Source: a bacterium
GTDB taxonomy: Bacteria; Bdellovibrionota; Bdellovibrionia; Bdellovibrionales; Bdellovibrionaceae
DNA: 64,000 nt
Assembly (NCBI GenBank): GCA_019752925.1
Contig: JAIELP010000004.1
Coordinates: 248,001 to 312,000, forward strand
Direction of reading: 5' to 3'
Below the pieces are notes generated by a model, which was given only the letters and a program-made list of their open reading frames with translations, had not been told where the DNA came from and searched no databases. Made by a program: the position numbers and the translations under genes. Below, piece by piece: positions 1-10,345 of this stretch (position 1 is the stretch's first letter; every line of letters starts with the position of its first letter).

Positions 1-1
1 T

Positions 2-721
2 ATTAAACTGATGACCTCGGGTGAGTACAGTTTAGAAAAAGTAGCCGTTTTCTTAGATAATAAACGTGTTGAGTTTAATGTTTACCGCGAGCAAGACGCT
101 TATTGGAATATTCAGAAAAACAAATTCTTACAATTAGCTACTAAATTTTACGATTTCGAAAAATCCCGCATTGCACAGTTTTCAGTTACAACAGAATTAG
201 CCTGTGAAATGTTCTTTGATTTAGAAAAAAGCGAATTTACTTTAACTAAACCAGCTTCTTACTTCAGTTTTAATATACGTATTGACCGCGTAGACACTCA
301 TAAAACAAAAAAGTACAGCGTGGTGTATGATTATAAGTCTTCATCCTATCAGGTGAGTAACTTCGGCAGTTGGTTAACAGAACATCAATACCAAATGTTG
401 CTGTATATGATCGCTTTACAGCTGACATTTAAAGAAGAAAGCCAAATTAAAGCCGCTTTGTATTACCAGTATAAAAATTTTGATATTAAAAAAGGTCTTA
501 TTGACGAATCTATAGCTATTAATGAGTTCGGTTTAACTAAGCGTAATAAATCTTTAATAAGCGAAGACAAAGAAGCTGAACTAAAAGATAAGTTCGCAAT
601 TAGTGTGGCCGATGTGCTTAAAAATTTAAATTCATATAAATTTAACACTATCCCGGATGATATGGAAATTTGTAAGCAATGTGATTGGAGGAAGCTATGT
701 CGGGCACCGCATTTGATGTAG
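2..721 (+). CDS. addB: PD-(D/E)XK nuclease, AddB/RecB-type C-terminal part (5' truncated by window edge)
   Basis: This is the C-terminal part of a RecB-family nuclease, probably the AddB-like partner of the helicase encoded next to it. The frame stays open to the window edge, so the ATG at 11 is unlikely to be the true start. Counting from that ATG, IDRVD at residues 91-95 and DYK at 107-109 form the nuclease core, followed by the QYQMLLYMIAL helix typical of RecB nucleases. The C-terminus carries C-x2-C-x5-C (C221, C224, C230); with an upstream cysteine such as C65 this matches the Fe-S staple of AddB nucleases. The gene overlaps the helicase gene by 25 bp, as expected for a translationally coupled pair. 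Role by family: end resection in double-strand break repair. The AddB assignment rests on context, because the helicase-like N-terminus lies outside the window. Confidence 0.8.
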   Translation: MKLMTSGEYSLEKVAVFLDNKRVEFNVYREQDAYWNIQKNKFLQLATKFYDFEKSRIAQFSVTTELACEMFFDLEKSEFTLTKPASYFSFNIRIDRVDTHKTKKYSVVYDYKSSSYQVSNFGSWLTEHQYQMLLYMIALQLTFKEESQIKAALYYQYKNFDIKKGLIDESIAINEFGLTKRNKSLISEDKEAELKDKFAISVADVLKNLNSYKFNTIPDDMEICKQCDWRKLCRAPHLM

Positions 722-3720
722 TGACTCAGTCGCAGTTTATACGTGCAGGGGCCGGTGCGGGTAAAACCACTAAGCTGATTAAAACCTTTTTAGAATTTGT
801 TAATGAGTTTAAACAAAAACACAAACGTTATCCGCGTGTGGTTATGACGACATTCACCCGTAAAGCCACTCAAGAAGTTAAAGAGCGTTTATTAGTAAGC
901 GCCTTAGCCGCCGGTGAAAAAGAAGTTTTTGAATATATTAATAAGAAATCTTACGTGCATATTTCGACAATTCACGGGTTATTAAGTATTTACTTATCTC
1001 AATACGCTGAGCGTATGAAGTTTCCTCAGGAAATTAAAATAGTAGATGGGCCTCAATACGAGCGCTCACTTAAGCGCCAGATTAACGAATTACTTAAAAA
1101 AAATACCCAGTATCTGGATTTAATGGAGCACTACAGTTTTTCACAACTGGTGGACTTATCTTCGCAGGCTTTGAACTTCAGAGCGCAGAGTAATAAATTT
1201 TCTTATGTTAAAAAAGACGAGTTAAAAGCACTTTCAAAGCAAAAGCAAAAACGTATTTGCGACACGATCGATAAAGTATTCTCGAATGTTACGGCCGTGC
1301 CTGATAACTGGAGTGAGTATTTTAATTATTTAAGCCATCTTTCAAAGTATTTAAAAGAACATAACGAAGCGGCTTTCTTTGATTTATTGGATAATGCTCC
1401 CGCCAAGCCCCGCTGGTCTGAAAAGAAACCGCCCTTTGAGCCTATAGCGCACACTTATATTGAAGAAATTAAAAATGATCTCTTAGAAGAATCTTTTGCC
1501 ACAGATGAATATATTGAAAAGCACGAAAAGCTGAACGCATTATTTTTTGAATATATTAATCAACTCTACACAGTGATGATGGATTACAAGCGTAATACCG
1601 GTGAGCTGACTATATCTGATTTAGAAAACCTTTCGCTGCAGCTTTTAGAAGAACATCCAGATACGGCTGAAGACTTTTCAGCCACTTGGGATTACTTTAT
1701 GATCGATGAGTATCAGGATACTTCGCCTTTACAGGTGCGTATTTTAAATAAAATCATCCGTAATAAGCCTAGCTTTGTGGTAGGGGATCCTCAGCAGAGT
1801 ATTTACCTGTTCCGTGGTGCACGTTCTGAAGTTTTCGACGAAAAACAGCAGGCGATGCAAAAGAAAAACGCCCACATTCAGTTTTTAGAAACCAATTACC
1901 GCTCTGAACCTTCGTTGATGACGTTTATTAATGAGTATTTTACTGGTTTCAGTAATCAGTTTAAACCTATGATGACTAAAACTGAATCGACTAAAAATTC
2001 TAAATCAGTGGCGGATGCATTTTATATTAAAGGAAGTGACCAAGCCTCTTCTGTAATAAGCCATATTCAGCATTTAATTTCACAGAATGTAAATCCACAG
2101 GACATCTGCGTTTTATCGCGCAGTAACAGTAAGTTGATTGAAATTGCCATTAAAGCCGGTAAGTATTCGGTACCTGTGCAGTTGCAAGCTGCTGCGGGCT
2201 TTGAAGAAAAGCGTGAAATTCTGGATTTAATTGCCTTTAATAAGTTTTTAAATAATCCTCACGACGACGAAAACTTAGTAACCTTGCTCCGCAGCCCTTG
2301 GGCTTTCATGAATGATCAGGACTTACTGGATCTGGCGCAGAGTCAGTCTGGCCGTCAGCAATCTTTATGGTCGGCTTTAAGCTCTAGTAGTTATGAACAA
2401 AAAAATAATTTAATTAAGTTTTTAAATTTATTCGACACTATCGGTGCTTTACAGACCACAAAACAGTTTTTATCTGAAACATCTTTTGTATCATTCTCAG
2501 GTTTTTACGATAAAACCGGTAAACGTGAAGCTAATATCTGTAAATTTTTAATTAGTTTAGCTAATGCTGAAAAATCTCAAGGTTTTTCTCTAGGGCTTTT
2601 CTTAGAAGAACAGTTTCAATCACTTCAAGGTGATTTAGGTTCATCTAACTCAGAAGCTCAGCCGGTAGTACAACCTAACTGTGTTTCATTAATGACGGTG
2701 CATGCTTCAAAAGGTTTGCAGTTTAAGCATGTAATCGTTGTAGGCTTTGCTGATTTACCTCAGCTATCTAAAACTCCGCGTATTACTTTTGATGATGATT
2801 CTCACAAGTTCAGCTTGTCGGTATTAGATGAAGCTACCTCTATGCATCAGGCCTCTGATTGGGCCTCTTTAATTAAAGATCAGTTCAACCAGCGTGAATT
2901 ATTAGAAAATGAACGTGTGCTTTACGTAGCGATGACCCGCGCCATTGAAAGTTTAAGCCTTGTGGCTGAAATAGGTAAGCGCACACCATCTGAAAGAAGC
3001 TGGTACCAAAGAAGTAACTGGCCAGAGTTCGGTGAACAGGTTTTAGAAGGCTATTCGATTAATTCTTTAACTTATGATGAAATTCCGCCGGTACATAACT
3101 CAAGTGAGCTTAATTATATTAAAGCCAGAGGCCCTTTTGCAGCAGTCAGTACTGATGCTGTTGCCACAAACTCTGTAACAGATTTACTTTCAGGTGCAAA
3201 ACAAAGTGCAGAAAACTTTAACTTTGAAGCGGCTCTGGGTAATTTAAAGAAAGCCCAAAAAGGTTCAGACCTTCACCGAATCTTTGAAGCTATGAAATAT
3301 CTGTCGACCGAAAACCTGATGAGTAGCTTAAGTGCTTCAGATCAGGTTATTGTGCAGTATTTGTTAGAGCAAAAAGAGCTGGATTTAAATTCTATATTAC
3401 AAAAAGGTTTTAATGAGTGGGGCTTTGGTTTAAAAACCAAAACTAAATTCATCCAAGGTCAGATCGACTTATGGGGCGAGCTCGATAACGAAATCCATGT
3501 ACTGGATTATAAAACGGGTAGTCCTTCGTATTCTGAAAAAGCTTTTGAGCAGTTATCGTTTTATACTTTAGCTTTATTTGCTATGAAGATCATTCCGGAA
3601 AACAAAAAGATCGTACATTCGGTGATTTATCCGGTGGATAAAGTGATTAAAACTAAAACCTATACAAATCAGGATGATTTCCGTAAAAAAACCAATCCTG
3701 ATATTTTGAATATATTTTAA
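697..3720 (+). CDS. addA: AddA-like UvrD-family helicase/nuclease
   Basis: This is an ATP-dependent DNA helicase with a C-terminal nuclease, which would resect DNA ends together with the upstream nuclease. The start is taken as ATG 697 because GGAGG at 687-691 sits 5 bases before it; an in-frame TTG at 685 lies inside that site. Visible motifs in the 1007-residue product are Walker A AGAGAGKT (17-24), TFTRKAT (motif Ia), MIDEYQD (335-341, Walker B), VGDPQQSIYLFRGAR, NYRS, MTVHASKGLQF (666 onward), YVAMTRA, and a PD-(D/E)XK core ending in D937-Y-K939. It is somewhat shorter than typical AddA proteins of about 1200 residues. It ends 3 bp before a convergent gene. A RecB-like or Adn-type assignment is the main alternative. 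Confidence 0.9.
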   Translation: MSGTAFDVVTQSQFIRAGAGAGKTTKLIKTFLEFVNEFKQKHKRYPRVVMTTFTRKATQEVKERLLVSALAAGEKEVFEYINKKSYVHISTIHGLLSIYLSQYAERMKFPQEIKIVDGPQYERSLKRQINELLKKNTQYLDLMEHYSFSQLVDLSSQALNFRAQSNKFSYVKKDELKALSKQKQKRICDTIDKVFSNVTAVPDNWSEYFNYLSHLSKYLKEHNEAAFFDLLDNAPAKPRWSEKKPPFEPIAHTYIEEIKNDLLEESFATDEYIEKHEKLNALFFEYINQLYTVMMDYKRNTGELTISDLENLSLQLLEEHPDTAEDFSATWDYFMIDEYQDTSPLQVRILNKIIRNKPSFVVGDPQQSIYLFRGARSEVFDEKQQAMQKKNAHIQFLETNYRSEPSLMTFINEYFTGFSNQFKPMMTKTESTKNSKSVADAFYIKGSDQASSVISHIQHLISQNVNPQDICVLSRSNSKLIEIAIKAGKYSVPVQLQAAAGFEEKREILDLIAFNKFLNNPHDDENLVTLLRSPWAFMNDQDLLDLAQSQSGRQQSLWSALSSSSYEQKNNLIKFLNLFDTIGALQTTKQFLSETSFVSFSGFYDKTGKREANICKFLISLANAEKSQGFSLGLFLEEQFQSLQGDLGSSNSEAQPVVQPNCVSLMTVHASKGLQFKHVIVVGFADLPQLSKTPRITFDDDSHKFSLSVLDEATSMHQASDWASLIKDQFNQRELLENERVLYVAMTRAIESLSLVAEIGKRTPSERSWYQRSNWPEFGEQVLEGYSINSLTYDEIPPVHNSSELNYIKARGPFAAVSTDAVATNSVTDLLSGAKQSAENFNFEAALGNLKKAQKGSDLHRIFEAMKYLSTENLMSSLSASDQVIVQYLLEQKELDLNSILQKGFNEWGFGLKTKTKFIQGQIDLWGELDNEIHVLDYKTGSPSYSEKAFEQLSFYTLALFAMKIIPENKKIVHSVIYPVDKVIKTKTYTNQDDFRKKTNPDILNIF

Positions 3721-3723
3721 ATT

Positions 3724-4848
3724 TTATTCAGCGGTAGGTGCAGGAACAGGCGGAGTCGGAGGCGGTTCCGTCGGTGGAATATAAGTTAAAGCTTCACATT
3801 TTTTAGGAGCTTCGGCTGGAATAGGCGTTGAAGTAGACCAGTCTTTTTCAAAAAGCTCAGTCATTCTGTTTTTAATGGATACATCTTCAAAAATAATTCC
3901 CAGCTCGCGGGCTTTTAATAAAGAGTTAAACGAGAAGTTTTCTGAACCTATGAAGGTTGTTTTGTGGTCCACCGTAATTGTTTTTGCGTGGATATAAGGA
4001 ATTTCAGTTGTTGCTGGGTAAGGCGCACCTCTTACATCAATACCGAAAGATTCTAATTGTTTTAAAATAGGGTGGTGAGCTGAAGGTGGCATACCTAAAC
4101 CGCACTGCGAAGTTAACAAGCGCACTTTGACCTTACGTTCTATGGCAGCCTTAAGGGCCGCATGAACATTTGTGTTACCCATGTTTTCTATCCAAATTTC
4201 AATTGTGCTTTGAGCTGAATTAATTAACGAAATTAATTTAGCTTCAGCATTGATCGGGCTCCAAACTAAGTTGGGCTGAGTTAGAGCAGGTGTAATAGCA
4301 GTTTGATTTTTTGCATTTTCGATATCCTGGTTATAAACCTCAAGAATTTCTTTAATAATACTCGGATTAGTTACAAATACACCCAAGTCACGCATTTGTT
4401 CTTCGCGTGTAACCCAGTTCATAGTGGAGATGTAAGCTAATTGCTCATCGATAATAAACATTTTCCAATGAGAAATACTGAAGCCTTTAGTAGCTGTGTA
4501 AAATTCAACACCGTTGGCTTTTAGTTGATCTATTAAAACAACTTTACTTGGGCTTTTGGTGCAGTTGCTGTCGCAAATAACCGTTACAGCAATTCCGCGC
4601 TGTCGGGCTTTAACTAATTGTTCCGTCATTTCTTTGCTGGAAATACTGAAGATACCAACCTTAATAGATTTTTTCGCTGAAGCAAAAGCTTCATGGAGAG
4701 GTTTGTGGGTGTCTTCCGGAGTAACTACTAATCGGGCCTGTTGTAGCGGCTCTAGCTGCGTTAAGAATTCGGCGCCGATTTGCTGACTGAATCCAGAGTG
4801 TGAAAAAAATAAAACTATGGCGGTGGCGATTTGTTTAAAGAATTGCAT
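3724..4848 (-). CDS. Secreted phospholipase D-family protein (two HKD motifs)
   Basis: This is an exported member of the PLD superfamily, which cuts or transfers phosphodiester bonds in lipids or nucleic acids. A signal peptide spans roughly residues 1-21. The first HKD motif is H127-W-K129 with D134, and the second is H287-A-K289 with D294. Each is followed by the expected STMNW and GSENF strands, so both catalytic halves look intact. The tail (about 350-374) is rich in Pro and Glu/Thr and likely disordered. TGAGGGG upstream serves as ribosome site for the ATG at 4848. The substrate cannot be told from sequence: a periplasmic or secreted nuclease and a phospholipase are both possible, and the lack of an N-terminal membrane pair argues against a standard cardiolipin synthase. 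No partner gene is adjacent. Confidence 0.85.
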   Translation of the reverse strand: MQFFKQIATAIVLFFSHSGFSQQIGAEFLTQLEPLQQARLVVTPEDTHKPLHEAFASAKKSIKVGIFSISSKEMTEQLVKARQRGIAVTVICDSNCTKSPSKVVLIDQLKANGVEFYTATKGFSISHWKMFIIDEQLAYISTMNWVTREEQMRDLGVFVTNPSIIKEILEVYNQDIENAKNQTAITPALTQPNLVWSPINAEAKLISLINSAQSTIEIWIENMGNTNVHAALKAAIERKVKVRLLTSQCGLGMPPSAHHPILKQLESFGIDVRGAPYPATTEIPYIHAKTITVDHKTTFIGSENFSFNSLLKARELGIIFEDVSIKNRMTELFEKDWSTSTPIPAEAPKKCEALTYIPPTEPPPTPPVPAPTAE

Positions 4849-5030
4849 TATGACCCCTCACTAATGAATTTTTATAAATTGATTAGCTTACAGGTTTTAA
4901 TGAATGACAATGAAAAAACTGGAAGCTAACAAAAACCTGAAATTCGACGCATTTGACCAATGCCAGATCATCTATTTTGCTTAATGGGTTGCTTTATGAA
5001 GGCGCAGCTCATAAATGAAGCTGCAATAAA

Positions 5031-5057
5031 AAAGGCCCACTTATAAAATGGGCCTTT
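5031..5057 (-). terminator. Rho-independent terminator of the metalloprotease gene
   Basis: A 9-bp perfect stem AAAGGCCCA/TGGGCCTTT has a 9-base loop. Read on the minus strand it is followed by TTTTTT, and it starts 27 bases after the metalloprotease stop codon. Confidence 0.85.
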
Positions 5058-5083
5058 GTAAGAACAGATAGATATTAACTTAA

Positions 5084-8000
5084 TTAGCGGCCAGCTGTAT
5101 CTGGATCAACTAAATTTGAGTAAGTTGCTAAATCATCAATAACCGGTAATTGGATATCAAGATCATCTTTAAGTTTAGTTGTGTTAGACATTACGCCTAC
5201 AATTACTTGTGCAGGGATCTCACCACCTGATTTTAATGCAATCTTAATAGGAGCAACCAATTCATTTACGACAGCAAATGCAGTTGCAAACAAATGAACA
5301 TCAACTAATTTATCATTTTGTTCTTTCAGCGAAGTTAACATCGGAAGAACTTCTTCATTGATAGCTTTCTGAACTTGATCGCCCTCAGCTGCTTCTAAAA
5401 TCTGTTTTGTTTTCATTACAGTGTTAAGTTGAGTTGCAAAAACTTCTCTTAAGAAGTTAACTTGCGTGTCCAGATTAAGCGGAGAATCAGCAGCATCCAG
5501 TGATTTTTCAAGGATAATACCCGAAGTATTCAACTTACGAAGCTGAGCTATAAATGTCTGTGCCACTTTGTCAGCGTCAGCTTTAGCTTTTGCTAGCTCT
5601 GCGTGTTCAGCAATTAACTCTTCAGCGCTCTTTGCTAAGATCGCTTTGCACTCTTCAGAGTCTTCACCTTTTTCACAAACCTTAGTAATCACTTCTATTA
5701 CAGCATTGTTAAATGCTTGATCTGCTTTATACATGGCCATCATGCCCGCTGCAAATACATCCATTTTATAGTAGTGGTGGTAAGAGTTACGAGCAGCTAC
5801 ATCTACTAATACACTAGAACCAACAGCATTTTGCGAAGCAAATAACATTCTAGCATCACCTAGGCGAGGATCGTGACCAAGCTTAGCTACGCTTAATCTG
5901 TCAGTTGGCGTTGGGCCATTCACTTTACTTACTTTAAATGCTTCAGCAAAGGCGTCGAAATTTCTCCATTTAGATTGCGCTAAACCTATAGTAGAACCGA
6001 TCGCAGTTTGTCTTCCTACCAGTAATGGAACTTCTATAGCCATATCCTCTAGGGCTACCATTTCGTTAGAGCTTAATTGTTCAGCTTGTTTATTAAATTC
6101 ATCTTCGGTTAAAGTTGCCGGAGTTTCAGTGCTGATTGGTAAGAAGAATCCAGCAGTCAGTTTATTCTGAAGAATATTTAATAACAGGTTCATAGTTGGA
6201 GATTGAGCAGGTTCTGGAATTCCCATTAAAGCTTGTTCAAGATCTAAGTACGAAATCTGAGTATCAGTACTTTCATTTTGCATACGTGAAGCCGAAGACT
6301 GTAATAGGAACAACATACCAAATGCTTTATCGTATGTGATACCAACAGTATTCAATTTGTCGCGTCCCATGCCCTTATCAGTAGATGAGCGTGATTCGAT
6401 AACTTTAAATTCAGATTTTTCTTTTCCTTCTGCATCTTTAACCGTGTACTGTACAGCCGTAAAGCGTTTAGGATTTGCTCTTAAAACCTTATTAGGGTTT
6501 TTAGGATCAGCTGGATTTTTCTCATCCACTAAAGCCATAACCGGCTCTTCAGAGTCAGGAATTCTTAATAACTCATGGAAGAATCTGTAGCCCATTTTAG
6601 CAGCTTTGAATTGATCCATAACTAATGCACGCCCTTTATCAGCCGGTAAGCCTGTTCCATAAAGGTAGCTCGTAATAGCTTCATCAAGGTAGGCACGGAT
6701 ATTTTGGAATAAAGCAATATTTCTATTGATGATCGCCATTTTCTGAGAGCCACCGAATACGATTTTGTCGTAAACGTAGTTTCGATTTACGTAAGCGCGG
6801 TGGTAATCGTTAATTAAGTTCTGTACGATTTCAGTTGCACTGCCACCACTGTCAAAGCGGGCACACATAACACTTGATAAAGTATCTGTGTCGTCACACT
6901 GTGCGTAGTATTTTAACAAATCAGATCTGTTGATCGTGTCCCGTGTGAAGTGAACTAAAGAGTCTTTTTTAGCAAGCTTAGTCATCACTTCGTTCATAGA
7001 AACAAGGCCATTTTCGGTTACATTGATTACTTTTTTAAGAGCTGGGATTTTAGCTTCGTTAGCTTCAACCATGCCAGTGTAACCAGCGCGGATAGCATGA
7101 GCATCGTAAGGTTCTGGGCCTTTATATCTCATGTCGATATCAGCTATATAATCCATAATAGACGAGTAGTTACGACCGGTTGTTTCGCCTTTGAATTCGT
7201 AGTTAGCTTTATCAGTTGAGCCTTTGAAGTTATGTAATAAACCAAATGCATGTCCAAGCTCGTGGGATAATGTGCTCATTACATTTTTTCTGAAGTTCAG
7301 CATTAAGTTATTTTTTTCGTCTTTTGGATCCATGATCTGAGCTTCATCATTGATGTCATCGCGCGAGTAAGTGAAGCAGCCAGCGCGGTTTTTAACTGCG
7401 TTGTCAAATCTTACAACTGCGTCTAACAATTGAGAACGGCGTTTTAAAGCTATTTTAACATTTTCATCTAAGCCACCGAAATCAAGGAAGGCTTTATTAA
7501 CTTCTAGTTCAAATTGATTAGGATTTTGGTAAGCTTTTTGTTGAACAGCTAAATCTGTTAATTTTTTAAGGAAAGTATCTTTAGTTACTAAGTAACGTAC
7601 ATCTTGACCTTTAGTTTCGCGTTTGAAGATATCTTTAGTTAAAATAGTTCTTAAAGCAGCTGAGTTCTGAGTTTTCTTCATGCCGTTAAGAGCATTTTTG
7701 ATATCTTTATGGTCAAGTTGTAAAGCTTTGATGGCTTTGTTTAAAGTGATTTTAGACTTTAAAACTTCTCGTTGTATTTGTTGGCTAGTCGTACCTTTGC
7801 GATCGTTTCCTTTAACAACATCTTTCGCATCATTTACTACTGTATTGTCGCCTGATGCGTCCAATACAGCATCAGCAGCAGCTTTTTTAGCAGCAGCAGC
7901 TTCGGCTTCAGCAATAGCCGCTTTTTTAATTTCTGCGATATCTTTTTCGTATTCGCGCGAAATCTTAGACATTTTTAAAAGAGCTTCTGTCTGATTATAA

Positions 8001-10324
8001 GTGTTACCTGTGTAAACGATTACGTTTGCAGACTTAATTGTACCTGAACGTGGGTTGGCAGCAGGCTGAGCTACGCCTAATAAACCATTTTCTGCAGGAA
8101 GTTCATTGAACCAGATGTAGTTGCGGTCAAGGTCGCCTAAGTGGCCTTCGCTATTTTCATCTACGATTAATTCTAGGTAGTCGCCGTCTCTTTGTAATTC
8201 TGTTCCGCGGAATGAAATTTTTAAAGTGTCATTCCATTCTTTAATAACCTGTTTAGTTGCATCAATTAAAAGCTTACGTCTTTCCGGAGAAGTAGCTTCT
8301 TTATTATTGATACCACCTAAGTAATATCTTAATTTTTTACCATTACGGAAATCATGAATGATCGGCATATACTTTTCGCTGCCATCACGGTTAGACAAAG
8401 TTCCGTTGCCAGTAACTTTATCAGCTAAAGTAAATAAGCCGAAATTAAATGCCGCTTGAGCCATGCTTGAAATATTTCCGGCAAACTGCACATCATGTGA
8501 AGGGTCTTTGTGTTTAAGGAATGAAATGCGCTCAGTGATATTGAAGTTGAACTGGTAAGATCCACCCCAGTAAGCTGAGTTTACATCTTTTATAGCAACA
8601 CATGAGTCATCAGGTCTAACTGTGTATGAACCACTTAAAGAGTAGTTCAGTACGCCATCAGTTGCTAAACGCATATCAGTGTCGGTCACTTTTAAAGATG
8701 AAGTCGCCGCAAAACAAGCGCCGCCAGCGTAGAATGCAAGCGGTGAATTTGAATCCGGAATAGTGTTATTAGTCCAGTCGATCATTGCGTATTCAGCTTT
8801 TTCTTTAGTGGTTTTTTGAGGCTGAGGAATAGTTAACTTATTTCCTTGAACATCAGTGGTTACCATTCTGAAGTAAGTAACCGGGAATGACATCAGCTCT
8901 TCACGGTCTTTTGCGCCTTGACCAGTGTAGTTAATTAATGACTGCTGATTGCGTACAACGATGCGATTATCTTCCAGTTCAAAACGGATAATTGTCATGT
9001 CACCAGAAGTACCAGTACGGCCTAGGAACATATTTGAAGCCGCTTCAAAAGTACGGCGGTAGAAGAACTCACCTTTGATATCTGAAATTTTAATTGTGCT
9101 GTTGGGGTCTAAAATACCGCTAGTTGCTGAAATATCAACTTGCTTAGCAGCCGCATTTTCACGGATTTCAACTAAACCTACCGATTTAGATTTTTGAACA
9201 TCTTGTAATTCAATGCGCTGACTCGAACTACCCAACTCATTTTCCTGAGTTAATTTAGCATCTTTGTAGGCAATAGGTATTTCCGACATTAGAACGATAA
9301 CACAGTCTTTATCAGAAGATTTAATGTACTTAGCTACAGATTCATCCTGACAAGATAAGATCTGTTCATTACTGGCTTTGTTTTTTAATAAACGTAATTG
9401 ATTTTCATTTAACTTAGCAATCGAAGTGATTTCGTAGACTAACATTGTTTCTGTATCTAAACGAGTAAACACAGTTGTCTCAGGGCTCATGAACTTCATG
9501 CCTACCGATAGACGCTGTTGTAAGTCCTGAGCTGTCATAACTTGGTTGTCTAGCTTTTCCTGTGAGAAAACCTGTTTTAACTGTTTAAGCTGGTCTACGC
9601 CCATACCAATAACTAAGCGGCTGTCAGTTTTAGCTTCAAGAGTAATGTGAGTCGCATCTTTCCACTCAGATGATTTCAACTCTAAACGTGCTGTTTCTTC
9701 TTTTAAATCATTTTTAGCACGAACGACGGTTCCGTAACCAGAAATACGGTATTTAAATAAAGGAACTAATAAAGCTCCTGCTTGTTTGCCTGACTTGATA
9801 GCTTCTTTTTCAATTATAGCTTGTCTTTGCTCATTAGATAAAGATTTAGCTTGGCCCGCATTTACTTTGCCGGCTTGAGACATTAACTGAAGTTCTTTAG
9901 CTGTAGAAGCAATAGATTTTTCAAGAACTGAAAGTGATTGCGTGTCAGTTATGATTTTATAAGATGTAATATATTCTTTATCTACAGAAAATACGATTTT
10001 AAATTCACGGTTTTGTAAGTTGGTTAACGGAAGATTATCGAACATGAATTTCATGCGTGACGGTACATTCACCTCGTGCGCAAAGAGGCGAACCTGACTG
10101 TCTAGATTCAAAGCTTGAACTGAATTGTTCGTCAATGACTCCTGAGTAGTCGAAGTGATTGAGGCACTGTATTTTGAGTCTTCACTCACAGTACCAAATT
10201 CAGTGATGGCAAAAACGCTGCTTTGTTGCTCTTCAGGCAATTCAGCATTACGTTTTTTTGTACAAGCAGTGATTAACGCCAAGGCGGCTATCAATTTCAC
10301 CGAGAGTAATATTTGTTTTTTCAT
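5084..10324 (-). CDS. Very large lipoprotein zinc metalloprotease (metzincin-type)
   Basis: This predicted envelope lipoprotein of 1746 residues carries a zinc protease site. The start is set at ATG 10324, preceded by AGAGGAGCG; a TTG 21 bases upstream has no ribosome site. The first 21 residues form a lipoprotein signal ending LITAC. The zinc site HELGHAFGLLH (1021-1031) matches the metzincin pattern HExxHxxGxxH, and a Met-turn SIMDY follows about 25 residues later, so three His ligands, the catalytic Glu and the Met-turn are all present. This resembles the DUF4953/EcxA-like zinc-dependent metalloproteases by motif. About 1000 residues precede the catalytic site and about 700 follow it; I recognise no domain in them, though stretches around residues 790-830 and 1560-1600 are Ala/Lys/Glu-rich and likely helical. 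It lies 21 bp downstream of a barrel-like protein gene on the same strand, suggesting a two-gene unit. Substrate unknown. Confidence 0.8.
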   Translation of the reverse strand: MKKQILLSVKLIAALALITACTKKRNAELPEEQQSSVFAITEFGTVSEDSKYSASITSTTQESLTNNSVQALNLDSQVRLFAHEVNVPSRMKFMFDNLPLTNLQNREFKIVFSVDKEYITSYKIITDTQSLSVLEKSIASTAKELQLMSQAGKVNAGQAKSLSNEQRQAIIEKEAIKSGKQAGALLVPLFKYRISGYGTVVRAKNDLKEETARLELKSSEWKDATHITLEAKTDSRLVIGMGVDQLKQLKQVFSQEKLDNQVMTAQDLQQRLSVGMKFMSPETTVFTRLDTETMLVYEITSIAKLNENQLRLLKNKASNEQILSCQDESVAKYIKSSDKDCVIVLMSEIPIAYKDAKLTQENELGSSSQRIELQDVQKSKSVGLVEIRENAAAKQVDISATSGILDPNSTIKISDIKGEFFYRRTFEAASNMFLGRTGTSGDMTIIRFELEDNRIVVRNQQSLINYTGQGAKDREELMSFPVTYFRMVTTDVQGNKLTIPQPQKTTKEKAEYAMIDWTNNTIPDSNSPLAFYAGGACFAATSSLKVTDTDMRLATDGVLNYSLSGSYTVRPDDSCVAIKDVNSAYWGGSYQFNFNITERISFLKHKDPSHDVQFAGNISSMAQAAFNFGLFTLADKVTGNGTLSNRDGSEKYMPIIHDFRNGKKLRYYLGGINNKEATSPERRKLLIDATKQVIKEWNDTLKISFRGTELQRDGDYLELIVDENSEGHLGDLDRNYIWFNELPAENGLLGVAQPAANPRSGTIKSANVIVYTGNTYNQTEALLKMSKISREYEKDIAEIKKAAIAEAEAAAAKKAAADAVLDASGDNTVVNDAKDVVKGNDRKGTTSQQIQREVLKSKITLNKAIKALQLDHKDIKNALNGMKKTQNSAALRTILTKDIFKRETKGQDVRYLVTKDTFLKKLTDLAVQQKAYQNPNQFELEVNKAFLDFGGLDENVKIALKRRSQLLDAVVRFDNAVKNRAGCFTYSRDDINDEAQIMDPKDEKNNLMLNFRKNVMSTLSHELGHAFGLLHNFKGSTDKANYEFKGETTGRNYSSIMDYIADIDMRYKGPEPYDAHAIRAGYTGMVEANEAKIPALKKVINVTENGLVSMNEVMTKLAKKDSLVHFTRDTINRSDLLKYYAQCDDTDTLSSVMCARFDSGGSATEIVQNLINDYHRAYVNRNYVYDKIVFGGSQKMAIINRNIALFQNIRAYLDEAITSYLYGTGLPADKGRALVMDQFKAAKMGYRFFHELLRIPDSEEPVMALVDEKNPADPKNPNKVLRANPKRFTAVQYTVKDAEGKEKSEFKVIESRSSTDKGMGRDKLNTVGITYDKAFGMLFLLQSSASRMQNESTDTQISYLDLEQALMGIPEPAQSPTMNLLLNILQNKLTAGFFLPISTETPATLTEDEFNKQAEQLSSNEMVALEDMAIEVPLLVGRQTAIGSTIGLAQSKWRNFDAFAEAFKVSKVNGPTPTDRLSVAKLGHDPRLGDARMLFASQNAVGSSVLVDVAARNSYHHYYKMDVFAAGMMAMYKADQAFNNAVIEVITKVCEKGEDSEECKAILAKSAEELIAEHAELAKAKADADKVAQTFIAQLRKLNTSGIILEKSLDAADSPLNLDTQVNFLREVFATQLNTVMKTKQILEAAEGDQVQKAINEEVLPMLTSLKEQNDKLVDVHLFATAFAVVNELVAPIKIALKSGGEIPAQVIVGVMSNTTKLKDDLDIQLPVIDDLATYSNLVDPDTAGR

Positions 10325-10345
10325 TTGCGCTCCTCTTTCAACCAA

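Noticed and set aside
4910-4984. 24-residue open frame between the PLD and metalloprotease genes
   Set aside because: No ribosome site, no recognisable feature; likely chance in a 235-bp gap.
7680-7994. 104-residue plus-strand open frame inside the metalloprotease gene
   Set aside because: Antisense to an Ala/Lys-rich helical stretch of the real gene.
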